Assembly (NCBI GenBank): GCA_025057895.1
Contig: JANXEF010000003.1
Span: 1-64,000, forward strand
Source: Archaeoglobaceae archaeon
Lineage (GTDB): Archaea; Halobacteriota; Archaeoglobi; Archaeoglobales; Archaeoglobaceae
DNA length: 64,000 nt
Direction: 5' to 3'
Shown in pieces: positions 8,992-17,633 of the stretch (positions within the stretch are counted from its first letter, which is position 1; every line of letters begins with the position of its first letter). The notes below the pieces were generated by a model. That model made no database searches. It was not told where the DNA came from and saw only the letters and a program-made list of their open reading frames with translations. Both the position numbers and the translations under genes were made by a program.

Positions 8992-9639
8992 ATGATACTC
9001 GTAGGCGAAGGTGATGAAGAAAAGAGCTTAGAGCCTCCAGACCATTTTCTTAAAAAAAAGGTTAGCGACACCATTTTAAACCTTCTTGGAGATTATAGAT
9101 TTCACACGAAAGGCTATTACGTTTCTCTTCATGCAGAAGAAAACAACTGCATCGTTTATCCTTCTGTAAAAAACGCTCTAGACATATATAGGGCTCCAGT
9201 TTTTATTGAAAGGTTGAATAGGTCTGGTTTGAACGTTCCGAACTTTGAAGTTCTTCCAAGGCCAATTCCACGGAAAACAGTAATGCTACCTTTAAATCCA
9301 TTTTCAAAAAATTCTATGAAAATCGTGAGAAATGAATCCCAATACTATAGGTGTTTTCGTAGTTTGAGCATGGATTACCATTATCCGGTCGTTCAAGTTG
9401 AAATAGAAGGTAAAATCGAGGAGATATACATGCATCTAACGAAGGCAAGAAAAGGAGATGAAGAAATGAACAGAATCGCAAAAAAGGTTTTCGAAATCTT
9501 TGGTGTCCCTCTCGGAAAGATATTCGTTGAAAAGATAGATGGAAAGTTGAAACCTTTCTACTTCATGCCACTGATGAAAGATGAGATCGATCTAGATTTT
9601 GCAATAGAAGTTATGCATGAAGATCGGCTGTTTCGTTGA
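8992..9639 (+). CDS. Stand-alone RLAN domain (RimK-like ATP-grasp N-terminal domain)
   Basis: 215 aa. The segment YRFHTKGYYVSLHAEENNCI followed by VYPSVK matches the hallmark 'GYYVSLLAE...PSVKT' of the RLAN domain, which in bacteria is fused in front of a RimK-type ATP-grasp ligase. Here it is a separate protein whose 3' end overlaps the ATP-grasp gene by 23 bp, so the two halves are presumably made together and form a complex. A CATATATA element at 8958-8965 is about 30 nt upstream of the ATG. First gene of a four-gene cassette (RLAN, ATP-grasp, GCS2, YkgJ). Substrate unknown. Confidence 0.8.
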   Translation: MILVGEGDEEKSLEPPDHFLKKKVSDTILNLLGDYRFHTKGYYVSLHAEENNCIVYPSVKNALDIYRAPVFIERLNRSGLNVPNFEVLPRPIPRKTVMLPLNPFSKNSMKIVRNESQYYRCFRSLSMDYHYPVVQVEIEGKIEEIYMHLTKARKGDEEMNRIAKKVFEIFGVPLGKIFVEKIDGKLKPFYFMPLMKDEIDLDFAIEVMHEDRLFR

Positions 9640-10477
9640 AACCTACAACTTCAAATACAAAGAGGAAATGGAGGCTTTAAAGATCTTTGAAGTTACTGCA
9701 AAAAGCCTTGGCCACAACTTTGAAGTTACTGGGAAAGAGATAGTGAACAGAATAGACGATTTCGATTCCATATTCATAAGAGCAACCACAGATCCGCTTT
9801 TTACATCTTACGTTGTTTCTAGAATCGCAGAGGAGAAAGGTAAAAGAGTGATAGATGATTCTGAGAGTATAAGAGTATGTTCGGACAAAGTAGCGCTATA
9901 CTACAGACTTCTAAAGAGAGGTATTCCGATACCGCGAACTATTCCTTTTTATGGTGAATTCGATAGACTAGAGTCAATTGCAGAAGAAATAGGATATCCT
10001 GTAGTCGTTAAAGCTCCAAATTCAAGGTTTTCGCTTTATGTTGAGAAAGCTAATACATTTGAAGAACTTTTGGTGATTGCTAAGAGATTTTTGAGAAGAA
10101 GCAAGGCAATTCTGCTTCAGAAATTCATACAATCTACTTTTGATTGGCGTATAGGTGTTTTGAACGGCAGAGTCATATATGCTTGCAAGTATTTGCTTCC
10201 AAAAGGTGGCTGGAAAATTCGAGATGTTGTTAACAACAGGGTTGTTTGGGGAGAAGTTAAAGCGGTTAGTAGAGAAACAATATCTCCAAAGCTGAAGAAG
10301 ATTGCAATAGATGCCGCAAAAAGCGTTGGAGACGGATTATATGGAGTTGACATAAAGCAGGTTGGAAAAGATTTCTATGTGATCGAAGTTAACGATAATC
10401 CAACGATAATGCATGGTATGGAAGATGCTAAGGACAAGGATATCTATGAAAAAATAATTCTTGCTCTCGTTGCTTAA
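9617..10477 (+). CDS. RimK-type ATP-grasp amide ligase
   Basis: 286 aa. The pattern follows the ligase half of RLAN-RimK fusions: FIRATTDPL, VIDDSESIRVCSDKVALYYR, VVKAPNSRFSLYV, LLQKFIQSTFDWRIGVLNGR, DGLYGVDIK and the metal-binding VIEVNDNPTI. It should activate a carboxylate as acylphosphate and form an amide or peptide bond. The start ATG 9617 lies inside the RLAN gene (23-bp overlap), and the stop is 2 bp from the GCS2 start. With the GCS2 protein it probably builds a small peptide-like metabolite or modifies a protein terminus; the actual substrates cannot be read from sequence. Confidence 0.88.
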   Translation: MKIGCFVETYNFKYKEEMEALKIFEVTAKSLGHNFEVTGKEIVNRIDDFDSIFIRATTDPLFTSYVVSRIAEEKGKRVIDDSESIRVCSDKVALYYRLLKRGIPIPRTIPFYGEFDRLESIAEEIGYPVVVKAPNSRFSLYVEKANTFEELLVIAKRFLRRSKAILLQKFIQSTFDWRIGVLNGRVIYACKYLLPKGGWKIRDVVNNRVVWGEVKAVSRETISPKLKKIAIDAAKSVGDGLYGVDIKQVGKDFYVIEVNDNPTIMHGMEDAKDKDIYEKIILALVA

Positions 10478-10479
10478 AA

Positions 10480-11583
10480 ATGTTCGGACCTGAACATGAG
10501 TTTTCGATAAACGATGAATTCTTCGAACCTCTGCCAATTGCAGACAAGATAATAAAGAGAATAAGGGGGAGAGTTACAAATGAAGCAAAACTCAAAAATT
10601 CTCGTACTGTAATTGGAAAAGAACTTCAAAAACACGTAATCGAATTAAAACCAGAAAAACCATTTGAAAGTTTTTCTGAATTCGAAGAAAAAATGCATGA
10701 AGGTATTTTAGAATTGATGAGTTATTTAGAAGGTTACAGACTTCTCGGCCTAGGTATGCATCCCCTGCTAAATCTGGAGTCTGCTAGGGTATGGGACCAT
10801 AGAGATAGAAGAATATACGAAACATACGACAAACTTTTTAACATAAAACAGCATGGATGGTTGAACATACAGAGTTTTCAGCTAAACTTGCCGTTCAAAA
10901 GCGAAGAAGAAGCTATAACTATGCACAACAAACTCAGAGTTCTAATACCATATCTCGTAGCAATAGCATCTTCTTCACCTATATACGAGGGAAAGGCATT
11001 TTATGTGGATTCTAGAATTTATTTCTACAGAATAAATCAAATAGCAGTCCCACTGATCTGCAACGATGTAATACCTGAGAAAATAAGAAGTCTTCGAGAA
11101 TACAAGGATATATTGGAGAAAATTTACTATGAACTTAAATCTAGGAACGCTAAAGTTCTTTGTGTGGAGTGGGTGAATTCTAGAGGTGTGATTTTTCGTT
11201 TTACTCGGAAATGTCTCGAAATAAAAGTGATGGATGAGCAGGAATGCATAAAAAGCGATGTTGCACTCGCATCTTTCATAAATTCAATCCTCAGAGAAGA
11301 CTTACAGGAAATGGAGGATTTGAATTTAAAAGAGAGACTAAACGATGCGATGATCTATGGAACAAAGAAATTAAAAAAAGAACTAAGAGAACTTTTCAAA
11401 AAAGCAATGAAAAATGCAGAAGATGAGGAGAGAAAATATCTCAGAATTGTAAAAGATAGAATAGACAATGGAAGCCTTGGTGAAAGAATACTAGAAAAGA
11501 TAAGAGATTTTTCTCGTGAAGAAATCATCAAAACTTGCGAAAAACTTTCAAAATGCATTGAAAAAAACGAGGTGTTTAACTGA
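10480..11583 (+). CDS. GCS2-family carboxylate-amine ligase (glutamate-cysteine ligase-like)
   Basis: 367 aa. Recognisable glutamine-synthetase-fold GCS2 motifs are GPEHEF (residues 3-8), LGMHP (about 91-95), HGWLNIQSFQLNLPF (about 125-139), ASSSPIYEGKAF, and CLEIKVMDEQECI in place of the usual E-x-R-x-x-D. The C-terminal third is a charged helical region (about 285-360). Members ligate glutamate or another amino acid to an amine. Archaea of this group do not make glutathione, so the product is likely something else. The stop TGA overlaps the next ATG (TGATG). Confidence 0.85.
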   Translation: MFGPEHEFSINDEFFEPLPIADKIIKRIRGRVTNEAKLKNSRTVIGKELQKHVIELKPEKPFESFSEFEEKMHEGILELMSYLEGYRLLGLGMHPLLNLESARVWDHRDRRIYETYDKLFNIKQHGWLNIQSFQLNLPFKSEEEAITMHNKLRVLIPYLVAIASSSPIYEGKAFYVDSRIYFYRINQIAVPLICNDVIPEKIRSLREYKDILEKIYYELKSRNAKVLCVEWVNSRGVIFRFTRKCLEIKVMDEQECIKSDVALASFINSILREDLQEMEDLNLKERLNDAMIYGTKKLKKELRELFKKAMKNAEDEERKYLRIVKDRIDNGSLGERILEKIRDFSREEIIKTCEKLSKCIEKNEVFN

Positions 11584-12053
11584 TGGATTTTGTAGAAATA
11601 TGCTCAGAATGTGGTGGGAAGTGTTGTAGAGATGCAAATCCACCAATTTCAAGGAGAAGACTCGAAATTTTATTAAAAAATGGTGTTAAAGTTGATAAAA
11701 TTGCTTTCGAAAAATACATGCATCCAAAAACAAAAGAAGATGGTTTCTGTATTTTTTTGGATAATGGAAAGTGCTCGATACATGAGATTAAGCCAGAAAC
11801 ATGTGTTGCAGGACCTTTCACCTTTGATCTTAAGGGAGATGTTCTCGAGATCTTTCTGAAAAAAGAAGATATTTGCCCATTGGTCACATACTTGAAAAGA
11901 GATAAGAGAGCGTATAAGGAGCAGTTCAAAAGAGCAGTTGCAAGTATAGTCCAGCTGATCCTAGATTTGGACAAAGAGAGCCTCGAAGAGATTCTAAAAA
12001 TTGAAGAAGTCGAGACTGTAAAAGTTGCCGAGATCAAGCTAAGTTATGAGTGA
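11583..12053 (+). CDS. YkgJ-family cysteine cluster protein
   Basis: 156 aa. Cysteines occur as C7-x2-C10-x3-CC14/15, C56, C64, C74 and one in EDICPL near residue 97, the arrangement of the YkgJ (CxCxxCC) family that binds Zn or an Fe-S cluster. Segments GKCCR, GFCIFLDNGKCSIHEIKPETC-like and the C-terminal helices are typical. Coupled to the GCS2 gene through TGATG, so it belongs to the amidoligase cassette and may act on, bind or be modified by its product. Biochemical role of the family is poorly known. Confidence 0.88.
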   Translation: MDFVEICSECGGKCCRDANPPISRRRLEILLKNGVKVDKIAFEKYMHPKTKEDGFCIFLDNGKCSIHEIKPETCVAGPFTFDLKGDVLEIFLKKEDICPLVTYLKRDKRAYKEQFKRAVASIVQLILDLDKESLEEILKIEEVETVKVAEIKLSYE

Positions 12054-12148
12054 TTTAAACAATTTTAATTTACTAATCTAAAAACTCGGAATAAAAAATT
12101 CTGGAAAAGCGCGAAAAAGTTAATATTCCCAACAAATTTTATTAAATC

Positions 12149-12400
12149 ATGGTTGAGAAGGTTAGAGATAGAGAACATCATGAGAAGCTTTTTAAAGCAT
12201 CTATAAGTCCAATAAGGAGAGAAATTGTTTCTGCAATCGGAATTCAGGGGAAAACAAAGGAAGAGTTGAAAAAGGAGTTGAAACTAACAGACTTCCAACT
12301 CAAGTTCAACCTAGAATGGCTGATAAAAGAGGGATTTGTAAAAGAAGAGGAGGGGAAGTTAAAGCTTACAGATAATGGCTTAGAACTCCTCGAAGCCTAA
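12149..12400 (+). CDS. Small winged-helix DNA-binding protein
   Basis: 83 aa. Sequence ASISPIRREIVSAIG, then KTKEELKKELKLTDFQLKFN as helix-turn-helix, then a wing GFVKEEEGKLKLTDNG: an ArsR/MarR-like winged helix and nothing else. TTAATAT at 12120-12126 is about 26 nt before the ATG, so the mRNA is probably leaderless. It lies just after the amidoligase cassette but has its own promoter; its stop overlaps the convergent purP stop by 4 bp. A link to the cassette is possible but unproven. Confidence 0.8.
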   Translation: MVEKVRDREHHEKLFKASISPIRREIVSAIGIQGKTKEELKKELKLTDFQLKFNLEWLIKEGFVKEEEGKLKLTDNGLELLEA

Positions 12401-13479
12401 GTTACGATTTCTTCAATTCTTCCAAGTTCTTCAGCTTTTTTTATTTCCATCATTGTAAGATCTAGTGGGTCTTCAATTTTAACTCGGTGTTTTAAAGAAA
12501 GATTTCTCATCTCTGGCGAAGTTGGACCAATAGCTGGATCTCCCGGAACTCTGAAGGAGATATCGAAAACAACAAATTCCAATTCATCCATTGGTGAATA
12601 AGCCATCGCTCCTTGTAAACCAAACATTCCAATTATTCCAGGCGGGTATTCCCTCTCGCAAACTCTTATCAGTTTTTCTGCATATTCGTAAATTATTTCT
12701 TGTTTGCTCTCCCTCATAGTAACTCCAAAATGTCCAATTTCCTCGTTCTTTATCGGAATATCTATTTTAAGCTGTTCTCTAGCTGGAAGGTTTAAAAAAC
12801 CTTGTAGATTTACCTGTCTACGGTCGCTAAATCCAACAAAGTCAAAATCACCAAATACGTCCTTGAGCGCGTAGCTGTGGAAATTTGCGTTGAACCTTGC
12901 TCCTAATACAAATTCCTCTATTCTTGCTTTTTTGAGTCCATCTTCTGTTATCACCCCATCTCTGATCAATCTCTCAGCTTGTCTGTAATAATCCTCAGCT
13001 GAAATTACGTAGAAAAATGCCCTTTCAAGAGGATTTCTTGCTTGCTGAACTTTAACCACGCAGAGCCTGTCGATCTCTTCTGGAAATCTAAACTCTTTTG
13101 GAGACCTTATATTCGCTTTTTCGAGCAAGTAGTATTGATTTCTTTCCACATTCCTCTCTTCTGCCCTAAGAAGAAAGCGATTTCCATAGATTGGAACTTT
13201 GAAACCCCTTTCTATTCCATCATACCCAACATAAACTGCAAAGCTCCTATTTGGAATGAAAACGGTTTCGAGATCTATTAGTTTTTCCTGAACTTCTTTG
13301 TTCAAGATTTCTTTGAAAGAGTTTAGCACAATTATGTGGTCATAAAGATGCTTGTTGAACTCGCTGTAAAGTTTATCTCTACCTTTTTGAACAACTATTA
13401 CTGTTTCAAAGCCCCAAGCTTTTGCAGAAATGCCTATTTCCTTAGCTGAGTGGGAGCCAAAGATACCTATTGTTACCAT
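12397..13479 (-). CDS. purP: PurP-family ATP-grasp ligase (FAICAR synthetase or close paralogue)
   Basis: 360 aa. N-terminal GSHSAKEIGISAKAWGFET and the PurP segments VGYDGIERGFKVPIYGNR, RNVERNQYYLLEKA, VKVQQAR, FVLGARFNANF and VVFDISFRVPGDPA are present. PurP makes FAICAR from AICAR, formate and ATP in archaeal purine synthesis. Archaea carry two PurP subgroups, and without alignment I cannot say which this is. The gene follows the ADP-ribosylglycohydrolase gene by 21 bp behind a GAGGTAA Shine-Dalgarno, so both are probably on one transcript. Confidence 0.85.
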   Translation of the reverse strand: MVTIGIFGSHSAKEIGISAKAWGFETVIVVQKGRDKLYSEFNKHLYDHIIVLNSFKEILNKEVQEKLIDLETVFIPNRSFAVYVGYDGIERGFKVPIYGNRFLLRAEERNVERNQYYLLEKANIRSPKEFRFPEEIDRLCVVKVQQARNPLERAFFYVISAEDYYRQAERLIRDGVITEDGLKKARIEEFVLGARFNANFHSYALKDVFGDFDFVGFSDRRQVNLQGFLNLPAREQLKIDIPIKNEEIGHFGVTMRESKQEIIYEYAEKLIRVCEREYPPGIIGMFGLQGAMAYSPMDELEFVVFDISFRVPGDPAIGPTSPEMRNLSLKHRVKIEDPLDLTMMEIKKAEELGRIEEIVT

Positions 13480-13500
13480 GTTCTTTAAGGTTACCTCAAA

Positions 13501-14406
13501 CTAGATTACCTTTGCTATACTCAAGTGGAGCTTATAAAGTTTAAATGCTACATCTTTTAGCACATCGATATCCTTGAGTTTATCCAGAAATCTACTAGAA
13601 ATTCCTTCAATTCCTTTTATCGATCCACAGATTGCAGAAATCGAATCTGCATCCCCACCAGCATTAGCGGACTTCAAAATTGCCTTTTCAAAATCTTTTT
13701 CTGAAAAAAAGCAATAAAAAGCAATTGGAACAACATCAAGTGCTGAAATTGTATTTCCTAGCTTCTCCACAGCATAATCGAGTTCTTTATTCCTTATATC
13801 ATAGGCAAATCTTATCTTATCTGCGAGCAAACTGTCGTAATCTTCAACTCTGCTCACAACTTCCGCCAACATCTCCTCATCACTGAAATCGAGCATCTTA
13901 CATGCTATTGCTATAGCCACTGCAATTGCAGAAGCTATAGCCCCCATACCTGTATGGGTTACTCTCGAAGAAATCTCTGCATATTTCTCAACCATGTTGA
14001 AGTTGAAATGATAAACAAGACCGATTGGTGCAACTCTTATTGCAGAACCACACGTATCTGACTCCAAACCGGATTCATACCAATTTGCACCCCTTAAAAG
14101 CCTTATTATTGCAGCTCTTGAAGTTGGTCCAATCCTTCGACCCGTATAAAACCATTGCTTTAATCTCTCAGCAAAATTCTCTGGACTAAAATGTTTTGTC
14201 TCTATTATAGATTCAGCAAGCAGTAAAGCTTGTTCTGTATCATCTGTCCATTCTCCTTCCTTCAAATCTCCATAAGGTGAAGGTAAAAAGTCTCTTATCT
14301 CTCCATAAATCTCTTTTATCTTTTCCCTACTCATTCCCTCAGCAGGCATTCCAAGAGCGTCACCAATCGCAAGACCAAGGATACAACCTTCAAACTTTTC
14401 AATCAC
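13501..14406 (-). CDS. ADP-ribosylglycohydrolase family protein (DraG-like)
   Basis: 301 aa. It has both metal-binding signatures of the family: GLAIGDALGMPAEG and EWTDDTEQAL near the N-terminus (about 12-65) and SANAGGDADSISAI near residue 250. It should hydrolyse ADP-ribose linkages with a binuclear Mg site; target unknown. Two possible starts exist, TTG 14412 and GTG 14406. The TATA-like CTTTTAAAG (14426-14434) lies about 24 nt before the GTG, so I choose GTG 14406 as a leaderless start. Upstream gene of an apparent operon with purP. Confidence 0.88.
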   Translation of the reverse strand: MIEKFEGCILGLAIGDALGMPAEGMSREKIKEIYGEIRDFLPSPYGDLKEGEWTDDTEQALLLAESIIETKHFSPENFAERLKQWFYTGRRIGPTSRAAIIRLLRGANWYESGLESDTCGSAIRVAPIGLVYHFNFNMVEKYAEISSRVTHTGMGAIASAIAVAIAIACKMLDFSDEEMLAEVVSRVEDYDSLLADKIRFAYDIRNKELDYAVEKLGNTISALDVVPIAFYCFFSEKDFEKAILKSANAGGDADSISAICGSIKGIEGISSRFLDKLKDIDVLKDVAFKLYKLHLSIAKVI

Positions 14407-14662
14407 ACTCAAAGTTGATCTAATCTTTTAAAGATTTTATGCTTTGATCGAGAAATCTTTTTAATTGAACGAAAAATTGATTGGAAAAGTTAAACAACTC
14501 TCAAAAGAGTTAATAAGACTGAACAGATCAACTTTTTGAGAAGAGAATTAATTAGATCAGAATAAGTGTAAAAGATGAAATTGTTTATAAAAATAGAAAA
14601 AGATGAACATATCTAAAATTGCTGAGATTAGACTTATAACGTCTAAATTTTATTTTAAACGA

Positions 14663-15052
14663 TTACCAAGCGCTTATATTTGTAATATCCACAACTTCAG
14701 CCTCGATCGCATCTAAAATGTCACCGGTTCTTATTTGAATTACTCTTCCAAAACCCTTTGGATTTATTTTCAATCTGACAACTGCCATCTCACTCTCTTC
14801 AATGTAATGAGGAGAAGAGTAGAAGAGAGACTGATGTATGACTTCTTTTCCATTCACTTCAGCTATTACACCACTTATACCTCTTTCGAGGTCACTTATC
14901 TTCGAATAAGTCAAGAAAACACAATCTCCAAGATTAACTTTTAAAGCAGTTGCCACATTATGGGCGCTACGTAATTCAATCGTTCTTATGTTTCTCTTCA
15001 CTATCTCCTCGATTATTCCCCTCGCAATACCAGTAAAGACGTAGCATCTCAT
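14663..15052 (-). CDS. DUF473 family protein
   Basis: 129 aa. The segment IRTIELRSAHNVATAL, then GDCVFLTY and ERGISGVIAEV match the archaeal DUF473 family, which is uncharacterised. I take ATG 15052, preceded at good distance by GGGTGA, over GTG 15061. The leading GTGA overlap with the PAC2 stop shows coupling to the PAC2-family chaperone gene, an arrangement suggesting a role in protein quality control or RNA binding (the latter is only inference). Followed by a 250-bp AT-rich gap with no gene. Confidence 0.8.
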   Translation of the reverse strand: MRCYVFTGIARGIIEEIVKRNIRTIELRSAHNVATALKVNLGDCVFLTYSKISDLERGISGVIAEVNGKEVIHQSLFYSSPHYIEESEMAVVRLKINPKGFGRVIQIRTGDILDAIEAEVVDITNISAW

Positions 15053-15057
15053 TCTTA

Positions 15058-15774
15058 TCACCCATACATCGGAAATTCTTCTCTTTTAACTTCTTGAACT
15101 GCTTGTTGGGCGAGTTTTTGCATCTGCGCCTCTATGAACTCTGCTTCCTCGATTAGCTTTTCAACACTGATTTTCCAACCAAAAATTCTATTGATAGCTC
15201 CTATTAAATTAGCCGCAGCCCTTGGATCTGGATTAAATCCAGAAGTTTCACCAAGTAATGCAATTCCCGGGAATTTTGAGGCTACACATTCGTTCAAAAT
15301 ACTCCCAGCAATTCCAGAAATTGTACCTGTTCTGAATATTTCCACATGGTCCTTTATCTCGTCTATTAGTTCTTTTTGAGTAACTGCCCCAAAAACTCTC
15401 TTCTTGTCTTCAAAAGTTGCAATTCCAGCCAAAGAGAAAACTCTACGGGCTTTTACTTCCATAGCCCAGTTAACGATGACTTTGCTTATCCCATAAGCGA
15501 TCTGTGGGACTATTGGTACATCAGAGTGAATTAGTAGTAGATTCAACTCTTTGGACTCGTAAATTCTTATGGGTGGTAAAACGACTCCCTCGTAAAGAGA
15601 CGCAACTGGTGGCAAAAGCCTCGATTCGAGAATTCCGAGGTTGTCTAGTTTTACCTCGTTGATGAAATAAGCAGTTGCTATTGTACCAACGAGTCCAATA
15701 CCTGGAAAACTCGTTACCAATACAGAGTTCTTCACAGAAGGTTTTTCCACGATGATCTGCGCATCGAACTCCAT
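15058..15774 (-). CDS. PAC2-family proteasome assembly chaperone homologue
   Basis: 238 aa. VTSFPGIGLVGTIATAYFI is the PAC2 signature; PPIRIYESKELNLLLIHSD, FSLAGIAT, GIAGSILNE and ALLGETSG follow, then a C-terminal helix. The protein ends in PMYG: Met-Tyr-Gly at the extreme C-terminus fits an HbYX motif, the tail used by proteasome assembly factors and activators to dock between alpha subunits. Start ATG 15774 chosen because the ATTTTAAA element (minus strand of 15796-15803) is about 25 nt upstream; ATG 15783 would be too close. Coupled to the DUF473 gene. Confidence 0.88.
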   Translation of the reverse strand: MEFDAQIIVEKPSVKNSVLVTSFPGIGLVGTIATAYFINEVKLDNLGILESRLLPPVASLYEGVVLPPIRIYESKELNLLLIHSDVPIVPQIAYGISKVIVNWAMEVKARRVFSLAGIATFEDKKRVFGAVTQKELIDEIKDHVEIFRTGTISGIAGSILNECVASKFPGIALLGETSGFNPDPRAAANLIGAINRIFGWKISVEKLIEEAEFIEAQMQKLAQQAVQEVKREEFPMYG

Positions 15775-15888
15775 GAAAATCATTTCAAACAGAATATTTT
15801 AAACTTTTGGGTAATTAAAGAGTTTTAAATCATCTGATTTTTGATTCGATTTTGAAAATCTTTTTACCTCGAAATAAGAAGTTTTTTC

Positions 15889-16302
15889 ATGAAAGGTGAA
15901 ATTTTAGCGTTAATAGCAGCACTGCTGTGGGGAATTGTACCAATACTAGACAAATACGCCCTTCAGGAGGTGCCAACTTATCCTGCGATAGTAATAAGAG
16001 CTTTTGGTGGATTCGCCGCAATTCTCACAATTTCTGCAATTCTAAAAGATTTTAACTTTAACTTTTCAAAAGCAGCAGTACTTCTACTGATCTCCGGAGC
16101 GATAAGCGGAGCCTTTGGAATGATATTCTATTTCGAAGCCTTAAAGAGTATTGGAGCAAGCAGAGCGGTCCCTATAACTGCGATATATCCGATGTTCACG
16201 GCTGTTTTCTCATTAATTTTTCTATCTGAACTAATCTCTGCAAGGGTTCTGATAGGGATAGTATTAATAATTGTTGGAATAATTCTCGTAAGTGAGGTGT
16301 AG
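15889..16302 (+). CDS. EamA-type (DMT) transporter, half-size
   Basis: 137 aa with four or five transmembrane helices; contains LIAALLWGIVPILDKYAL at the N-terminus and AVPITAIYPMFTAVFSLIFL, typical of one EamA repeat. Full-length DMT exporters have two such repeats (about 300 aa), so this must dimerise or resembles the single-domain archaeal/bacterial forms. Substrate unknown. It ends 2 bp before the AIR-synthase-related gene. A TTTTTAC element around 15861-15867 is about 25 nt upstream. Confidence 0.85.
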   Translation: MKGEILALIAALLWGIVPILDKYALQEVPTYPAIVIRAFGGFAAILTISAILKDFNFNFSKAAVLLLISGAISGAFGMIFYFEALKSIGASRAVPITAIYPMFTAVFSLIFLSELISARVLIGIVLIIVGIILVSEV

Positions 16303-16304
16303 AG

Positions 16305-17633
16305 ATGGATCTCGAAGGATATGCGATTAAAATGCTCAAAAAGTTCAAAGAAGAAGAAGTTGAAAGAAAACTCTCAGATAGAATAGCAGAAATAAAGGAT
16401 TGGAACATTGAAAAATCATCTATTTGGGCAAAAGCTGTGATCAAGGAGGTAAAAAACGCTTACTCAAAAAGCAATTGGCTTCTCGAATACTTTAGAACTG
16501 GTGTTACGATGGGAAAATTTGGTGTAGGGAGTAGAGGAAGAGGAGATTTTTACATACACTCGAAAATCGGAGAAGTAAGTGGAGTTTCAGCTATTCTCTC
16601 TCCTAAAGATCTCGATGATGCTGGAGTTGTCGAAAGAGAAGGTATCTATATCGTGGTAGCAGTCGACGGAGTTCACTCAAGACTGAGCGAGTTCCCATTC
16701 CTTTCTGGTTTCCACGTGACAAGAGCTGCGATGAGAGATGTCTACGTTAAGGGTGCAGAACCAGTAGCTGTATTCTCTGACATTCATATCGCAGATGACG
16801 GTGATGTCGGTAAGATCTTTGATCACATCGCAGGAATAGCTACAGTTTGCGAAGCTACACAAGTTCCACTTGTAAGTGGTTCAACCTTGAGGATTGGGGG
16901 AGACATGGTGATTGGGGAGAGAATGACCGGCTGTGTAGGATGTGTTGGTGTTGCAAAATATATAACTCCGAGAAAAAATGCTATGGAAGGAGATGTCATC
17001 CTTTTAACAGAAGGTGCTGGTGGTGGAACTATAGCTACAACTGCGATATATTATGGAATGCATGAAATGGTTGAAGAAACGATCAACTTAGACTTTATCA
17101 AGGCAGCTAAAGCTATTTTCTCTGCAAATCTGCTATCAGAGATTCACTCGATGAGTGATGTGACAAACGGGGGAATTCGTGGTGATGCGGAAGAAATTTC
17201 GAAAGTTGCAAAAAAATCACTCATTTTCGAATACGAGATGCTGAGAAAATCCGTGAATCCAAAAGTGCTAAAGATGCTTGAAGAGTTAAACATAGACTTC
17301 ATGGGTGTTTCTACAGATTCTCTAATGATCATTTGCCCAGAAAGTGTTGCCGAAAAAGTTAAAAAAACCGTAAAATCTGTTGGTGTTAAGATTGAGAAAG
17401 TAGGTTGGGTTGAGAAGGGAGAAGGGGCTTATTTGATCGAAAAAGGTGTTAAAAAAGAGATGAAACCGAAATTCAGAGAATCCGCTTATACACCATTGAA
17501 AAAAGTTGTAGGAGAAGAAATTCCAAGAGATTTTGAAGATATGAAGAACAAAGTCGATGAAGCTGTTATAAAAGCGATTGAAAAGAAAAAAATAGTTTTG
17601 AAAAAGTTTAGAGATCGATTATCCGACTTATGA
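16305..17633 (+). CDS. AIR synthase-related protein (PurM/SelD/ThiL/HypE superfamily)
   Basis: 442 aa, longer than most superfamily members because of an N-terminal helical extension (about 1-75). The ATP-binding fold is shown by VAVDGVHSR, ADDGDVGKIFDHI, GSTLRIGGDMVIGE, GDVILLTEGAGGGTIATTAI and MSDVTNGG. The substrate of this archaeal subgroup (selenophosphate-synthetase-like, no Sec/Cys catalytic residue seen in a Gly-rich loop) is unknown. It overlaps the DUF488 gene by 4 bp and follows the EamA transporter. Confidence 0.8.
   Translation: MDLEGYAIKMLKKFKEEEVERKLSDRIAEIKDWNIEKSSIWAKAVIKEVKNAYSKSNWLLEYFRTGVTMGKFGVGSRGRGDFYIHSKIGEVSGVSAILSPKDLDDAGVVEREGIYIVVAVDGVHSRLSEFPFLSGFHVTRAAMRDVYVKGAEPVAVFSDIHIADDGDVGKIFDHIAGIATVCEATQVPLVSGSTLRIGGDMVIGERMTGCVGCVGVAKYITPRKNAMEGDVILLTEGAGGGTIATTAIYYGMHEMVEETINLDFIKAAKAIFSANLLSEIHSMSDVTNGGIRGDAEEISKVAKKSLIFEYEMLRKSVNPKVLKMLEELNIDFMGVSTDSLMIICPESVAEKVKKTVKSVGVKIEKVGWVEKGEGAYLIEKGVKKEMKPKFRESAYTPLKKVVGEEIPRDFEDMKNKVDEAVIKAIEKKKIVLKKFRDRLSDL

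Noticed and set aside
10480-11583. Annotation of the GCS2 protein as true glutamate-cysteine ligase for glutathione
   Set aside because: GCS2 members use many substrates, glutathione is not expected in Archaeoglobi, and the context is an ATP-grasp cassette, so only the family name is justified.
14413-14662. Possible small RNA in the 250-bp AT-rich gap (6-bp hairpin at 14496-14511, palindrome at 14422-14436)
   Set aside because: Stems are short and AT-rich; the second overlaps the likely TATA box of the ADP-ribosylglycohydrolase gene. No C/D box pair or conserved core is visible.
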